NCBI RefSeq assembly: GCF_007845675.1
Contig: NZ_VOBR01000044.1
Coordinates: 1 to 50,547, forward strand
DNA: 50,547 bases
Source: Lentzea tibetensis
GTDB taxonomy: Bacteria > Actinomycetota > Actinomycetes > Mycobacteriales > Pseudonocardiaceae
Direction: 5' to 3'
Below the pieces are notes generated by a model. That model saw only the letters and a program-made list of their open reading frames with translations, ran no database searches and was not told where the DNA came from. The position numbers were made by a program, and so were the translations under genes. The stretch's first letter is position 1; the number at the start of each line of letters is the position of its first letter. Below, one piece after another: positions 8,300-18,074 of this stretch.

Positions 8300-9838
8300 G
8301 TGTTCTCCACGCTTTCCGACCGGCTGACCACGGTTCTGCAGGGCCTGCGCGGCAAGGGCAGGCTCTCGGACGCCGACATCGACGCCACCTGTCGCGAGAT
8401 CAGGGTGGCCCTCCTCGAGGCTGACGTCGCGCTGCCCGTTGTGCGCGCGTTCATCGCCAGCATCAAGGAGCGCGCCAAGGGCGCGGAGGTCTCCCAGGCG
8501 CTGAACCCGGCGCAGCAGGTCGTGAAGATCGTCAACGAGGAGCTCGTCAACATCCTCGGTGGCGAGACGCGCAGGCTGAACCTCGCCAAGAACCCGCCGT
8601 CCGTGATCATGCTCGCGGGTCTGCAGGGTGCGGGTAAGACGACGCTCGCGGGCAAGATGGCCAAGTGGCTGCGCAGCCAGGGCCACACGCCGATGCTCGT
8701 CGCCTGCGACCTCCAGCGCCCGAACGCGGTGACGCAGCTCCAGGTCGTCGGCGAGCGCGCAGGTGTGCCGGTGTTCGCGCCCGAGCCGGGCAACGGCGTC
8801 GGCAACCCGGTGGACGTCGCGCGGCGCGGCATCGAGGAAGCCAAGGCCAAGCAGCACGACATCGTGCTCGTCGACACCGCCGGACGGCTGGGCGTCGACG
8901 AGGAGATGATGCAGCAGGCCATCGACATCCGTAAGGCCGTCGACCCGGACGAGATCCTCTTCGTCGTCGACGCGATGGTCGGTCAGGACGCGGTCAACAC
9001 CGCGACCGCCTTCCGCGACGGCGTCGGCTTCACCGGTGTCGTCCTCACGAAGCTGGACGGCGACGCCCGCGGTGGTGCCGCGCTGTCCGTCCGCGAGGTC
9101 ACCGGCCAGCCGATCCTGTTCGCGTCCAACGGTGAGAAGCTCGAAGACTTCGACGTCTTCCACCCGGACCGGATGGCGTCGCGCATCCTCGGCATGGGTG
9201 ACGTGCTCACCCTCATCGAGCAGGCCGAGCAGCACTTCGACCAGGAGCAGGCCGAGAAGGCCGCCGAGAAGCTGCACACCGGCCAGCTGACGCTGGAGGA
9301 CTTCCTCGAGCAGATGCTCGCGATCCGCAAGATGGGCCCGATCGCGAACCTGCTCGGCATGCTCCCCGGCGCGGGCCAGATGAAGGACCAGCTGGCGATG
9401 CTGGACGAGAAGCACCTCGACCGCATCCAGGCGATCATCCGCGGCATGACGCCCGCCGAGCGCGACGACCCCAAGATGATCAACGCCTCGCGCCGCCTGC
9501 GCATCGCCAACGGCTCCGGTGTGAAGGTCAGCGACGTCAACGACCTCGTGAACCGGTTCTTCGAGGCGCGCAAGATGATGTCGCAGATGGCCGGCCGCAT
9601 GGGCTTCGGCGGCGGCGGTGGCTCCAAGAACCGCAAGGGCAAGAAGGGGAAGAAGGGCAAGGGCAAGGGCCCGACGCAGCCCAAGGTGCGCGGCGGCTTC
9701 CCCGGCATGTTCCCCGGCGGCATGCCGGGCGGGATGCCCGGAATGCCCCCCGGCGGGCTCCCGCGCGGCCTCGAAGGCGGCGGTCTCGACCAGCTGCCGC
9801 CCGGCTTCGACCCGTCGAAGCTGAAGTTCGACAAGTAG
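8300..9838 (+). CDS. ffh: Signal recognition particle GTPase Ffh
   Basis: Cytosolic SRP subunit that binds signal peptides of nascent membrane proteins and delivers them to FtsY. The 512-residue product has an N domain, then the G domain with GLQGAGKTT (P-loop), DTAGRLG and TKLDG motifs, then the Met-rich M domain (KMMSQMAGRMG) that binds SRP RNA. The tail is unusually rich in Gly, Met and Pro (FPGMFPGGMPGGMPGMPPGG), as often in actinobacteria. GTG at 8300 yields the normal N-terminus MFSTLSDRL and sits 7 nt after a TANNNT box. The SRP RNA is not in this window. Confidence 0.96.
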   Translation: MFSTLSDRLTTVLQGLRGKGRLSDADIDATCREIRVALLEADVALPVVRAFIASIKERAKGAEVSQALNPAQQVVKIVNEELVNILGGETRRLNLAKNPPSVIMLAGLQGAGKTTLAGKMAKWLRSQGHTPMLVACDLQRPNAVTQLQVVGERAGVPVFAPEPGNGVGNPVDVARRGIEEAKAKQHDIVLVDTAGRLGVDEEMMQQAIDIRKAVDPDEILFVVDAMVGQDAVNTATAFRDGVGFTGVVLTKLDGDARGGAALSVREVTGQPILFASNGEKLEDFDVFHPDRMASRILGMGDVLTLIEQAEQHFDQEQAEKAAEKLHTGQLTLEDFLEQMLAIRKMGPIANLLGMLPGAGQMKDQLAMLDEKHLDRIQAIIRGMTPAERDDPKMINASRRLRIANGSGVKVSDVNDLVNRFFEARKMMSQMAGRMGFGGGGGSKNRKGKKGKKGKGKGPTQPKVRGGFPGMFPGGMPGGMPGMPPGGLPRGLEGGGLDQLPPGFDPSKLKFDK

Positions 9839-9842
9839 ATCC

Positions 9843-10910
9843 ATGACCTTGCACCTGCGCGGTGTAGTCCTCCCCGACGACACCGAGACCGACATCTGGG
9901 TCGTCAACGGCCGCGTCCGCACCCGGCCCGTTCCGGGCGCGGAGACGGTGGTCGACGGCGGCTTCCTGGTGCCGGGCCTCGTGGACGCGCACTGCCACGT
10001 CGGCATCGGCCCGAAGGGCCCGGTCGACCTCGCGGAAGCGACCGAGCAGGCGATCACCGACCGCGACGCGGGCACGTTGCTCATCCGCGACTGCGGCTCA
10101 CCGATCGACACGCGCCCGCTGCAGGAGCGCCTCGACCTGCCGCGGATCGTCCGCGCCGGCAGGCACCTCGCCAGGCCCAAGCGCTACATCCCGTACCTGG
10201 GCGTGGAGATCGAGGACCAGCAGGACCTCCCGAACGCCGTCGCCGAGCAGGTCGCGTACGGCGACGGCTGGGTCAAGCTCGTCGGCGACTGGATCGACCG
10301 GTCGGCAGGCGACCTGGCCCCGCTGTGGGACCCGGACGTGCTCGCCGCCGCGATCAAGGTCGCGCACGACGGAGGCGCCCGCGTCACCGCGCACGTCTTC
10401 GGCGAGGACGCGCTGGAGGGCCTGCTCGCCGCGGGCATCGACTGCATCGAGCACGGCACCGGGCTGTCCGAGTCGTCGATCGAGCTGATGGCCGCGAACG
10501 GCACGGCGCTCGTCCCGACCCTGATCAACATCGAGAACTTCCCCGGCATCGCGGACTCGGCGAGCAAGTACCCGTCGTACGGTCAGCACATGCGCGACCT
10601 GCACGCGCGCAACGCCGCGACCGTCGGCGCCGCGATCGAGGCCGGCGTGCCGGTCTACGCGGGAACGGACGCGGGCGGCGGCATCCAGCACGGGCGGATC
10701 GTCGACGAGATCATCGCGCTGCACCGGGTCGGGATGTCCGCGACGGACGCCATCGGCGCCGCCTCGTGGAACGCCCGCGCGTGGCTCGGCTACCCGTCGC
10801 TCACCGAGGGTGCGGCCGCGGACATCGTCGTCTACGACACCGATCCGCGCGCCGACCTCGCGGTTCTGCGGTCGCCGCGCCTGGTCATGCTGCGGGGCCG
10901 CATCCACTGA
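9843..10910 (+). CDS. Amidohydrolase family protein (imidazolonepropionase-like)
   Basis: A 355-residue metal-dependent hydrolase. Metal-site motifs of the amidohydrolase superfamily are visible: DAHCHVG after the short beta-sandwich, TAHVFG, CIEHGTGL and AGTDAGGG. The C-terminal AADIVVYDTDPRADL closes the sandwich. It begins 4 bp after ffh and is probably co-transcribed. The superfamily covers many substrates (cyclic amides, dipeptides, imidazolones) and nothing here fixes one. Confidence 0.85.
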   Translation: MTLHLRGVVLPDDTETDIWVVNGRVRTRPVPGAETVVDGGFLVPGLVDAHCHVGIGPKGPVDLAEATEQAITDRDAGTLLIRDCGSPIDTRPLQERLDLPRIVRAGRHLARPKRYIPYLGVEIEDQQDLPNAVAEQVAYGDGWVKLVGDWIDRSAGDLAPLWDPDVLAAAIKVAHDGGARVTAHVFGEDALEGLLAAGIDCIEHGTGLSESSIELMAANGTALVPTLINIENFPGIADSASKYPSYGQHMRDLHARNAATVGAAIEAGVPVYAGTDAGGGIQHGRIVDEIIALHRVGMSATDAIGAASWNARAWLGYPSLTEGAAADIVVYDTDPRADLAVLRSPRLVMLRGRIH

Positions 10911-10994
10911 CCTGAGGGTTCGGCAAACGGGTGATCGGGTACGTTACGGACATTCTGCTACTGGCCGTATACCTGTAGATGGCCCCAGCGTGAC

Positions 10995-11000
10995 TAGGGT
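10995..11000 (+). promoter_or_regulatory. -10 element of a leaderless promoter
   Basis: TAGGGT (TANNNT) lies 8 nt before the GTG at 11009, with no ribosome-binding site between. The preceding 90 bp are AT-richer than the flanking genes. Confidence 0.45.
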
Positions 11001-11008
11001 GGCTGAAC

Positions 11009-11794
11009 GTGACACCGTCCGAGTCCCCGGAGCCGAGTCCACCGGGCCTCATCGAGAGCGTGCGCGCGGTCAGCAGCGCACCTGAGCCCGACCGGGCAGG
11101 CCAGCGCTGGGGTTTCGGCGCGTTCCTGCTCGTCGAGGCCGTGTTCATCCTGTCCGCCGTGTTCATCACCGCGGTCGGGCGCATCAACGGCGCGTCGCTG
11201 TCCAGCTCGGTGTCACTCGTGCTCATCGGGTCGATCGTGCCCAGCGTGCTCGCCGCCGCCGTCGCCGTCGTGATCACCAAGGTGCGCGGCAACGGGCCGG
11301 TGATCGACCTGCGGCTGCAGTGGACCAGGGAGGACGTCGCCACCGGGCTCAAGCTCGGCATACTCGGGCTCTTCCTCACCTACGTCGCGGCGACGATCTG
11401 GGCGAAGGCCGTCGGCGAGGAGAACGCGACCTCGGCCGTCGGCGAGCTGGTCACCCAGGCCTCGCTGCCGGTGTCCGCCGCCGTCGTGATGTTCCTGTAC
11501 GTCTGCTTCATCGGGCCGGTGTGCGAGGAGATCATCTACCGCGGCCTGCTGTGGGGCGCCGTCGAACGCCAGGGCTGGAACCGCTGGGCCGCGTTCGGCA
11601 TGACGACGGTGATCTTCGCGATCAGCCACCTCGAACCGCTGCGCACGACGTTGCTGATCGTCATCGCGATCCCCATCGGCATCGCCCGGCTGATCACCCG
11701 CAGGCTCGGCGCGAGCATCGTCGCCCACGTCATGAACAACTTCCTGCCCGGACTCACCCTGCTGCTCGTCACGATCGGAGTGATCCCCGCCTGA
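11009..11794 (+). CDS. CPBP-family intramembrane glutamic endopeptidase
   Basis: A 261-residue polytopic membrane protein of the CAAX-protease/bacteriocin-processing family. The diagnostic motifs are present: [10 protein letters not shown] (EExxxR), ISHLEPL and HVMNNFLPG. About six hydrophobic segments follow a short cytoplasmic N-terminus. Family members cleave within membranes or process small peptides; the substrate is unknown. The stop overlaps the pxpA start (TGATG), so the two are coupled though functionally unrelated. Confidence 0.88.
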   Translation: MTPSESPEPSPPGLIESVRAVSSAPEPDRAGQRWGFGAFLLVEAVFILSAVFITAVGRINGASLSSSVSLVLIGSIVPSVLAAAVAVVITKVRGNGPVIDLRLQWTREDVATGLKLGILGLFLTYVAATIWAKAVGEENATSAVGELVTQASLPVSAAVVMFLYVCFIGPVCEEIIYRGLLWGAVERQGWNRWAAFGMTTVIFAISHLEPLRTTLLIVIAIPIGIARLITRRLGASIVAHVMNNFLPGLTLLLVTIGVIPA

Positions 11795-12525
11795 TGGACC
11801 TCAACAGCGACCTCGGCGAGGGCTTCGGGATCTGGCGGCTCGGCGACGACGAGGCGCTCCTGGCCGTCATCACCAGCGCGAACGTCGCGTGCGGCTTCCA
11901 CGCGGGCGACCCGTCGACGATGCGGCGGGTGTGCGTCGCCGCCGCCGAGCGCGGGGTCGTCGTCGGCGCCCAGGTGTCCTACCGCGACCTCGCCGGGTTC
12001 GGGCGCCGGTTCATCGACGCCGACCCGCGCGAGCTGGCGGACGAGGTGCTCTACCAGATCGGCGCTCTCGAGGCGTGTGCGCGAGCGGCCGGAACGCGCG
12101 TCGCGTACGTGAAGCCGCACGGCGCGCTGTACAACGCGACCGTGCACCACGAAGCGCAGGCGCGCGCTGTCGTCGAGGGCGTGCGCGCGTTCGGCGAACT
12201 GCCCGTGCTCGGCCTGCCCGGTTCACAGCTGCTGGAGTTCGCCCGCAAGGCCGGACTGCGCCCCGTGGAGGAGGCGTTCGCGGACCGCGGTTACACCCCG
12301 GAGGGCACCCTGGTGCCCCGCAGCCAGCCGAACGCCCTGATCACGGACACCGCAGCCGTCGTCGAACGAGCCCGCAGGCTGTTGGACGGCGAGTTGGTCG
12401 CGGTCGACGGAACGGTGCTCAAGACGTCCGCCGAATCGTTGTGCGTGCACGGCGACACGCCCGGTGCGGTGGGGCACGCCAGGGCGGTCCGGGAGGCTCT
12501 GGGCAGCGTCGCTCCGTTCGCCTGA
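11794..12525 (+). CDS. pxpA: 5-oxoprolinase subunit A (LamB/YcsF family)
   Basis: Subunit of the ATP-dependent enzyme that opens 5-oxoproline to glutamate. The 243-residue product starts [11 protein letters not shown], the family signature, and continues with [29 protein letters not shown] and [10 protein letters not shown]. PxpB and PxpC partners are not in this window, so they must be encoded elsewhere if the complex is complete. ATG at 11794 overlaps the CPBP stop. An untranslated leader of rpsP follows. Confidence 0.9.
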   Translation: MDLNSDLGEGFGIWRLGDDEALLAVITSANVACGFHAGDPSTMRRVCVAAAERGVVVGAQVSYRDLAGFGRRFIDADPRELADEVLYQIGALEACARAAGTRVAYVKPHGALYNATVHHEAQARAVVEGVRAFGELPVLGLPGSQLLEFARKAGLRPVEEAFADRGYTPEGTLVPRSQPNALITDTAAVVERARRLLDGELVAVDGTVLKTSAESLCVHGDTPGAVGHARAVREALGSVAPFA

Positions 12526-12557
12526 GCCCCGATTCGGACTCGCACCACCCCATCTGG

Positions 12558-12563
12558 CACAAT
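12558..12563 (+). promoter_or_regulatory. Candidate -10 of the rpsP operon promoter
   Basis: CACAAT sits in TCTGGCACAAT, a sequence nearly repeated ahead of rplS (TCTGGCACACT). It would leave a leader of about 80 nt containing a GCCGCGG/CCGCGGC pairing (near 12575-12581 and 12599-12605), a possible attenuation hairpin. Confidence 0.35.
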
Positions 12564-12649
12564 TGCCTGCTGTCCGCCGCGGTCGGCCCCTCTGCCCGGG
12601 CCGCGGCTGTGTAGCGACACCAACACAGAGTTCAAGGAGCACCACACTC

Positions 12650-13093
12650 GTGGCCGTCAAGATCAAGCTTCAGCGTCTCGGCAAGATCCGTCAGCCGTAC
12701 TACCGGATCGTCGTCGCCGACGCGCGCACCCGTCGCGATGGCAAGGCCATCGAGACCATCGGCAAGTACCACCCCAAGGAAGAGCCGTCGTTCATCGCGG
12801 TCGACTCCGAGCGGGCGCAGTACTGGCTGGGCGTCGGCGCGCAGCCGACCGAGTCCGTCCAGCGCATCCTCGAGATCACCGGTGACTGGCAGAAGTTCAA
12901 GGGCCTGCCGGGCGCCGAGGGCACGCTGAAGGTCAAGGAGCCGAAGACTCCGAAGGCGGAGCTGTTCGCCGCCGCGCTGGCCGCCGCCAACGAGGAGCCG
13001 ATGACCCAGGCCACCACGCCCAAGGCGAAGAAGGCCAAGAAGGCCGACGACGCGCCGAAGGCTGACGCCGAGGCGACCAAGGACGAGGCGTGA
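12650..13093 (+). CDS. rpsP: 30S ribosomal protein S16
   Basis: Assembles into the body of the small ribosomal subunit. The core (residues 1-90) is canonical: [20 protein letters not shown] and the GKYHP segment. The protein is 147 residues, longer than the usual 80-100, because of a Lys/Ala-rich tail ([10 protein letters not shown]), a common actinobacterial extension. GTG at 12650 has AAGGAGC upstream. It begins a coupled operon with the KH protein (overlap GTGA), rimM and trmD. Confidence 0.96.
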   Translation: MAVKIKLQRLGKIRQPYYRIVVADARTRRDGKAIETIGKYHPKEEPSFIAVDSERAQYWLGVGAQPTESVQRILEITGDWQKFKGLPGAEGTLKVKEPKTPKAELFAAALAAANEEPMTQATTPKAKKAKKADDAPKADAEATKDEA

Positions 13094-13329
13094 GTTTGTT
13101 GGCTGACGCCCTCGAACACCTCGTTCGCGGCATCGTCGACCACCCGGACGACGTCCGGGTGAACCTGGTCACGACCCGCCGCGGCCGCACCCTCGAGGTC
13201 CACGTCCACCCGGACGACCTCGGCAAGGTGATCGGCCGTGGCGGTCGCACCGCGACGGCACTGCGCACCGTGATGGCCGGCATCGGCGGTCGCGGTGTCC
13301 GGGTCGACGTCGTCGACACCGACCGCTGA
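13090..13329 (+). CDS. KH-domain RNA-binding protein (KhpA/YlqC)
   Basis: A 79-residue single KH domain with the RNA-gripping GxxG loop in [13 protein letters not shown]. It normally pairs with a Jag/KhpB partner and binds many RNAs. The position between rpsP and rimM is the conserved one. GTG at 13090 overlaps the rpsP stop. Confidence 0.92.
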   Translation: MSLLADALEHLVRGIVDHPDDVRVNLVTTRRGRTLEVHVHPDDLGKVIGRGGRTATALRTVMAGIGGRGVRVDVVDTDR

Positions 13330-13348
13330 TCGAGCTTTAGAAGAGGGT

Positions 13349-13864
13349 ATGGACGTCGTCGTCGGCCGTGTGGCCAAGGCGCACGGAATCACTGGCGAAC
13401 TCGCCATTGACGTGCGCACGGATTCGCCCGAGATGCGTTTCGCGCTCGGCGCGACCCTGCAAGCCAAACTGCGCGACGGCACGTCTCGAAGCCTCACCGT
13501 GGCAGCCGCCCGGCCTCATGCCGGGCGGCTGCTCGTGCGTTTCACCGAGGTCGTGACCCGCGACGTCGCTGAGGCGCTGCGCGGCACCATCCTCCTGGGC
13601 AGCACCGACGACCTCCCGCCGACGGGCGACCCGGACGAGTTCTACGACCACGAGCTCGAAGGCCTCGACGCGCTGCTCACCGACGGCACCAAGATCGGCA
13701 CCGTGCTGGAGGTACTGCACGGCCTCGGTGGCGAGCTGCTGGTGGTGAAGCGGGAGAACGGCGAGGCGCTGATCCCGTTCGTGCGCGAGATCGTGCCGAC
13801 CGTGGACATCGCGGGCCGCCGCGTCGTGATCGACCCGCCAGAGGGCCTGCTCGATGCGGATTGA
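13349..13864 (+). CDS. rimM: 16S rRNA-processing protein RimM
   Basis: Assembly factor that binds S19 and matures the 30S head. The 171 residues carry the N-terminal RimM barrel ([16 protein letters not shown]) and the C-terminal PRC barrel ([34 protein letters not shown]). ATG at 13349 is preceded by AGAGGG. The 3' end overlaps trmD by 11 bp. Confidence 0.95.
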   Translation: MDVVVGRVAKAHGITGELAIDVRTDSPEMRFALGATLQAKLRDGTSRSLTVAAARPHAGRLLVRFTEVVTRDVAEALRGTILLGSTDDLPPTGDPDEFYDHELEGLDALLTDGTKIGTVLEVLHGLGGELLVVKRENGEALIPFVREIVPTVDIAGRRVVIDPPEGLLDAD

Positions 13865-14603
13865 CGTCGTCACGATCTTCCCCGAGTACCTGGCCCCGCT
13901 GCGCGCGGCGCTGCTCGGCAAGGCCATCGACAAGGGCCTGATCAGCGTCGACGTCCACGACCTCCGCGAGTGGACGCACGACGTGCACAAGGCCGTGGAC
14001 GACAGCCCGTACGGCGGCGGTCCCGGCATGGTCATGAAGCCCCAGGTCTGGGGCGAGGCACTGGACTCGATCGTGGGCGACGAGCCCGCGCGCCTGGTCG
14101 TGCCGACCCCGGCCGGTCGCCCGTTCACCCAGGCACTGGCGCACGAGTACGCCGCAGAACCGCATCTGGTGTTCGCGTGCGGCCGTTACGAGGGCATCGA
14201 CCAGCGCGTCGTCGACGACGCGTCGCGCCGGATGCGCGTGGACGAGGTGTCGATCGGCGACTACGTGCTGGTCGGCGGCGAGGTCGCCGTGCTGGCGATC
14301 GTCGAGGCCGTCGCGCGGCTGCTGCCCGGTGTGCTGGGCAACCCGAAGTCGCACGCTGAGGACTCGTTCCAGGACGGCCTGCTGGAGGGCCCCAGCTACA
14401 CGCGGCCCGAGGTGTGGCGCGAGCTGGCCGTGCCGGACGTGCTGCGGTCCGGCAACCACAAGGCCATCGACCGCTGGCGGCGTGACCAATCGCTCACGCG
14501 GACCCTCGAACGGCGCCCGGACCTGCTGGAAGCGCTGCCGGAAGGCGCGCTGGACAAGCACGACAAAGCCCTGCTCACGCGCCTGCGCGAGGGCGGGGAG
14601 TAG
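13854..14603 (+). CDS. trmD: tRNA (guanine-37-N1)-methyltransferase TrmD
   Basis: SPOUT-family enzyme that methylates G37 of tRNAs using S-adenosylmethionine and so prevents frameshifting. The 249-residue product shows [15 protein letters not shown], the knotted-fold motifs [11 protein letters not shown] and [10 protein letters not shown], and the C-terminal tRNA-binding half ([16 protein letters not shown]). The gene overlaps rimM and ends the rpsP transcription unit; rplS has its own leader. Confidence 0.96.
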   Translation: MRIDVVTIFPEYLAPLRAALLGKAIDKGLISVDVHDLREWTHDVHKAVDDSPYGGGPGMVMKPQVWGEALDSIVGDEPARLVVPTPAGRPFTQALAHEYAAEPHLVFACGRYEGIDQRVVDDASRRMRVDEVSIGDYVLVGGEVAVLAIVEAVARLLPGVLGNPKSHAEDSFQDGLLEGPSYTRPEVWRELAVPDVLRSGNHKAIDRWRRDQSLTRTLERRPDLLEALPEGALDKHDKALLTRLREGGE

Positions 14604-14633
14604 CCCGATTTCATTCCGGGGTGCCCCTTCTGG

Positions 14634-14639
14634 CACACT
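14634..14639 (+). promoter_or_regulatory. Candidate -10 of the rplS promoter
   Basis: CACACT in TCTGGCACACT, nearly identical to the sequence before rpsP. It would give a leader of about 110 nt with short internal pairings (CCGGT/ACCGG). Confidence 0.35.
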
Positions 14640-14753
14640 GGACAGGTTGCTGCAGCCGGTCGCGTACCGGCGCGCGCTTAGCCGACCCCCATCATGTCGT
14701 GCACTGCCATGGAACATGCTCTGGGGAGCACAGACACGTGAGGACGACCACCG

Positions 14754-15113
14754 ATGAACATCCTGGACGCACTTGACGCCCAGTCGTTGCGCTCCGACAT
14801 CCCGAGCTTCCGGCCGGGCGACACGCTGAAGGTCCACGTCCGCGTCATCGAGGGCTCGCGCGAGCGCGTCCAGGTGTTCCAGGGCGTCGTGATCCGTCGC
14901 CAGGGTGGCGGCATCCGTGAGACGTTCACCGTTCGCAAGGTCTCGTTCGGCGTGGGCGTCGAGCGCACCTTCCCGGTGCACTCCCCGAACATCTCCGAGA
15001 TCGAGGTCGTCACCCGCGGTGACGTGCGTCGCGCGAAGCTGTACTACCTGCGCGACCTGCGCGGCAAGGCCGCCAAGATCAAGGAGAAGCGCGAGGCCAA
15101 GCCGGTCAGCTGA
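14754..15113 (+). CDS. rplS: 50S ribosomal protein L19
   Basis: Structural protein at the 30S-50S interface. The 119 residues match the family length and include [31 protein letters not shown] and the closing [19 protein letters not shown]. The gene has a 150-bp leader and is followed after 12 bp by lepB, so secretion and ribosome genes may be co-transcribed. Confidence 0.96.
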   Translation: MNILDALDAQSLRSDIPSFRPGDTLKVHVRVIEGSRERVQVFQGVVIRRQGGGIRETFTVRKVSFGVGVERTFPVHSPNISEIEVVTRGDVRRAKLYYLRDLRGKAAKIKEKREAKPVS

Positions 15114-15125
15114 ACACGCTGATCG

Positions 15126-15956
15126 GTGGCTGAGAGCCCCTCAAACGAAGACGAGTGCGCCTCCGACGCCGAGTCCGAACAGGACTCGCGTGGGAGGCGT
15201 ACTCCTCTTTGGCGTGAGGTCGTCGTTCTCGTCGTCACCGCGATCGTCCTGACGGTCGTCATCCAGGCGTTCGTGGCGCGGGTCTACGTGATCCCCTCGG
15301 CGTCGATGGAGCAGACGTTGCACGGCTGCAACGGCTGCGAGAACGACCGCGTCCTGGTCGACAAGATCACCTACCGCTTCACCGACATCTCCGCGGGAGA
15401 GGTCGTGGTGTTCCGCGGGCCCGAGGCGTGGAACAACGACTTCGTGTCGCCGCGCTCGTCGAACAAGTTCGTCTCGGCGCTGCAGGGCGCCGCCTCGCTG
15501 GTCGGTCTCGCGCCGCCGAACGAGCGCGACTTCATCAAGCGCGTCATCGCGTTGCCCGGCCAGACCGTCGAGTGCTGCGACGCCGACCACCGGCTCCTCG
15601 TCGACGGCAAGCCGCTGGACGAGCCATATGCGTACTGGCAGCCGGGAACGTCCCCGGCGGACCACGAACCCTTCGCGCCGGTGCGCGTGCCCGCCGGGCG
15701 GCTCTGGGTGATGGGGGACAACCGCACCAACTCGATCGATTCGCGCAAACAGGGCGGTGGGGGCGAAGCGGGCACGGTGCCGGTCGACGACGTGATCGGC
15801 AAGGCGCGCGTGATCGTTTTTCCTTCGTCGCGCTGGGGCGGCATCTCGGACCACAATCCGCAGGTCGTGGCGTTGGGTGCGCCGCTGGGCCTCGGCGTGC
15901 TCGGCGCGTTTCCGGTGTTGTGGGTGGGACGACGCATTCGCAAGCGCCTAGGCTGA
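15126..15956 (+). CDS. lepB: Signal peptidase I, first tandem copy
   Basis: Membrane protease that removes signal peptides from exported proteins. The 276-residue protein has an acidic cytoplasmic N-terminus, one membrane anchor (VVVLVVTAIVLTVVIQAFVA), the catalytic Ser in IPSASMEQTL, the catalytic Lys in FIKRVIALPGQ, and the box MGDNRTNSIDSR. A second hydrophobic segment ends the protein. Extra cysteines (HGCNGCEND and ECCDADH) mark it as an actinobacterial type. The next gene is a paralogue, starting 4 bp downstream. Confidence 0.93.
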   Translation: MAESPSNEDECASDAESEQDSRGRRTPLWREVVVLVVTAIVLTVVIQAFVARVYVIPSASMEQTLHGCNGCENDRVLVDKITYRFTDISAGEVVVFRGPEAWNNDFVSPRSSNKFVSALQGAASLVGLAPPNERDFIKRVIALPGQTVECCDADHRLLVDGKPLDEPYAYWQPGTSPADHEPFAPVRVPAGRLWVMGDNRTNSIDSRKQGGGGEAGTVPVDDVIGKARVIVFPSSRWGGISDHNPQVVALGAPLGLGVLGAFPVLWVGRRIRKRLG

Positions 15957-15960
15957 TCTC

Positions 15961-16809
15961 GTGGTTGACGTGGATCCCGAGCAGGCCCCGGCAGACGACG
16001 AGAAGTCCTCTGCGAAGAAGAAGCGCAAGAAGGGCAACTTCTGGAAAGAGCTGCCTGTGCTGCTCGTCGTCGCGTTCGGGCTCGCGGCGCTCATCCAGGT
16101 GTTCCTCGGTCGCGTCTACATGATCCCGTCGGAGTCGATGGAGCAGACGCTGCACGGTTGCTACAACTGCTACGGCGACCGAGTGCTCGTGGACAAGGTC
16201 ACCTACAACTTCACCGACCCGTCGCCGGGTGACGTGATCGTCTTCCGCGGGCCGGAGGCGTGGCAGAACGACTTCGTGTCCGACGAGCCGGGCAACTTCG
16301 TGACGAAGTCGCTGTCGTGGCTCGGTTCGCTGATCGGGTTGCCGCAGGCGAACGAGGAGGACTTCGTCAAGCGCGTCATCGCCGTGCCGGGGCAGACGGT
16401 GAAGTGCTGCGACGACCAGAACAAGGTGACCGTCGACGGCAAGCCGCTGGACGAGCCGTACGTGTACTACGCGCCGGGCGCCAGCTCGTCGCAGGAGTCG
16501 TTCGCGGAGCTGAAGGTCCCGGACGGTTTCCTGTTCGTGATGGGCGACAACCGCAACGACTCGTGCGACTCGCGCTGCCAGGGCGGCGGCGGGCAGGCCG
16601 GTCTCGTGCCGATCGACAACGTGATCGGCAAGGCGCGCGTCATCGTGCTGCCGCCGACCAGGTGGGGCGGCGTGACCGACCACAACCCGCAGGCCGTCTC
16701 CATGGGTGCACCGGGATGGCAGGAGAGCGTCCCGATGGGCGTCGGTATCGTCGCCGCGTGGCCCGTTCTTCTGCTCGGCCGGCGCGTGCGCCGCGCCCTT
16801 CAGCGATGA
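15961..16809 (+). CDS. lepB: Signal peptidase I, second tandem copy
   Basis: A 282-residue paralogue of the preceding gene. The anchor follows a Lys-rich cytoplasmic segment ([14 protein letters not shown]). The catalytic Ser ([10 protein letters not shown]) and Lys ([11 protein letters not shown]) are both present, so it should be active. It keeps the Cys pattern ([16 protein letters not shown]) and adds a pair in [10 protein letters not shown]. Divergence concentrates in the N-terminus and the region after the Ser motif, suggesting different substrates. The stop overlaps rnhB (ATGA). Confidence 0.92.
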   Translation: MVDVDPEQAPADDEKSSAKKKRKKGNFWKELPVLLVVAFGLAALIQVFLGRVYMIPSESMEQTLHGCYNCYGDRVLVDKVTYNFTDPSPGDVIVFRGPEAWQNDFVSDEPGNFVTKSLSWLGSLIGLPQANEEDFVKRVIAVPGQTVKCCDDQNKVTVDGKPLDEPYVYYAPGASSSQESFAELKVPDGFLFVMGDNRNDSCDSRCQGGGGQAGLVPIDNVIGKARVIVLPPTRWGGVTDHNPQAVSMGAPGWQESVPMGVGIVAAWPVLLLGRRVRRALQR

Positions 16810-17597
16810 CGATGCTCCTGCCGCCGCGGGCCGTGGTGCGGGGGTCGTCCGGCAACTGGGCCCTGCAGTCCGCGCTGGACCGCCGCGGCCTCGGTCCGGT
16901 GGCAGGTGTGGACGAGGCGGGCCGCGGTGCCTGCGCGGGGCCGCTCGTGGTGGCGGCCTGCGTCCTTCGTCCGGGTGATGCCGCGAAGTTCGACGGCTTG
17001 ACGGACTCGAAGCTGATGACCGCGCTCGCGCGTGACCGCATGTACGACAAGGTGCTCTCGCGCGCGGTGGACCACGCGGTGATCGTGGTGCCCGCGTCCG
17101 AGGTGGACCGGATCGGCATCCACGTGACGAACATCGAGGGCATGCGGCGAGCGGTCGCGCAGCTGGCGACGCATCCTGGGTACGTGCTGACCGACGGTTT
17201 CCGCGTGCCGGGGCTGACCGCGCCTTCGATGTCCGTGCTGAAGGGCGACCAGGCGGCGGCGTGCGTCGCGGCGGCGTCGATCCTGGCCAAGGTGACCAGG
17301 GACCGCATCATGGCGGACCTGCACGGGTCGTATCCGGTGTACGGGTTCGACGTGCACAAGGGTTACTGCACGCCCGAGCACACCGCCGCGTTGACGGAGC
17401 ACGGGCCGTGTGCGGAGCATCGCTGGTCGTATGCGAACGTGACATCGGCGGCGCTGGCCCACGGCATGACGGCGCCGCACAGGGTGGCGCGCAGCGTGGC
17501 CGCGACAGCAGTAGTCCAGAATGGGGCACTCCCGATTTCCATCGGGGAGCTCGCGACGAGGGAGGGCGCGGAACAGATGACCCGCGCGGAGGCGTAA
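16806..17597 (+). CDS. rnhB: Ribonuclease HII
   Basis: Cleaves RNA in RNA-DNA hybrids and removes single ribonucleotides from DNA. The 263-residue product carries the acidic active-site motifs [13 protein letters not shown] (DE pair), LTDGF and the later catalytic region of the family, plus [21 protein letters not shown]. The extra C-terminal tail past the usual end ([18 protein letters not shown]) is family-variable. ATG at 16806 overlaps the lepB stop; the TAA overlaps the DUF2469 start. Confidence 0.94.
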   Translation: MTMLLPPRAVVRGSSGNWALQSALDRRGLGPVAGVDEAGRGACAGPLVVAACVLRPGDAAKFDGLTDSKLMTALARDRMYDKVLSRAVDHAVIVVPASEVDRIGIHVTNIEGMRRAVAQLATHPGYVLTDGFRVPGLTAPSMSVLKGDQAAACVAAASILAKVTRDRIMADLHGSYPVYGFDVHKGYCTPEHTAALTEHGPCAEHRWSYANVTSAALAHGMTAPHRVARSVAATAVVQNGALPISIGELATREGAEQMTRAEA

Positions 17598-17920
17598 TGA
17601 GTGCAGAGGATCTCGAGAAGTACGAGACCGAGATGGAGTTGTCGCTGTACAAGGAGTACCGCGACATCGTCAGCCAGTTCTCGTTCGTCGTGGAGACCGA
17701 ACGAAGGTTCTACCTGGCCAACTCGGTGGACGTGCAGGTCCGCAACGCCGACGGCGAGGTGTACTTCGAGGTGCGGATGTCCGATGCGTGGGTGTGGGAC
17801 ATGTACCGTCCCGCGCGCTTCGTGAAGAACGTCCGAGTGATCACGTTCAAGGACGTCAACGTGGAGGAGCTGGACAAGCCGGACCTCCGCCTGCCGGACA
17901 GCGGGCCGTTCCCCACGTAG
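17597..17920 (+). CDS. DUF2469 domain protein
   Basis: A 107-residue acidic protein beginning [20 protein letters not shown] and containing VVETERRFYLANSV and VWDMYRPARFVKNVRV. It is an actinobacteria-specific family always found just after rnhB; no activity is established. ATG at 17597 overlaps the rnhB stop. A strong hairpin (17942-17963) closes the unit. Confidence 0.9.
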   Translation: MSAEDLEKYETEMELSLYKEYRDIVSQFSFVVETERRFYLANSVDVQVRNADGEVYFEVRMSDAWVWDMYRPARFVKNVRVITFKDVNVEELDKPDLRLPDSGPFPT

Positions 17921-17941
17921 CACACCCCACCGACATTCCGG

Positions 17942-17963
17942 GCCGAGTCGACCCCGACTCGGC
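17942..17963 (+). terminator. Hairpin terminator after DUF2469
   Basis: Perfect 9-bp stem GCCGAGTCG / CGACTCGGC with an ACCC tetraloop, 21 bp after the stop. No T-run. It sits directly before the DnaA-box pair. Confidence 0.65.
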
Positions 17964-17968
17964 GTGAC

Positions 17969-17995
17969 CTGTCCACAGCCCCGGACTTGTCCACA
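17969..17995 (+). promoter_or_regulatory. Pair of DnaA-box-like sites, 18 bp apart
   Basis: CTGTCCACA (17969-17977, one mismatch) and TTGTCCACA (17987-17995, the perfect actinobacterial box) lie in the same orientation 18 bp apart, upstream of yraN-comM-dprA. DnaA can act as a transcription factor at such sites (established in other bacteria); binding here is inference. Confidence 0.5.
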
Positions 17996-18074
17996 GATCA
18001 CCACCAAGGCCGGTTCCCACCCCGCCCCACCCTGCAAGGTCGTACCCGAAGACCTTCCAGGGAGGCGAGGAACC

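Noticed and set aside
7706-10180. Reverse-strand open frame of about 820 codons antisense to ffh
   Set aside because: Shadow of ffh and its neighbours; no motif and no plausible start site.
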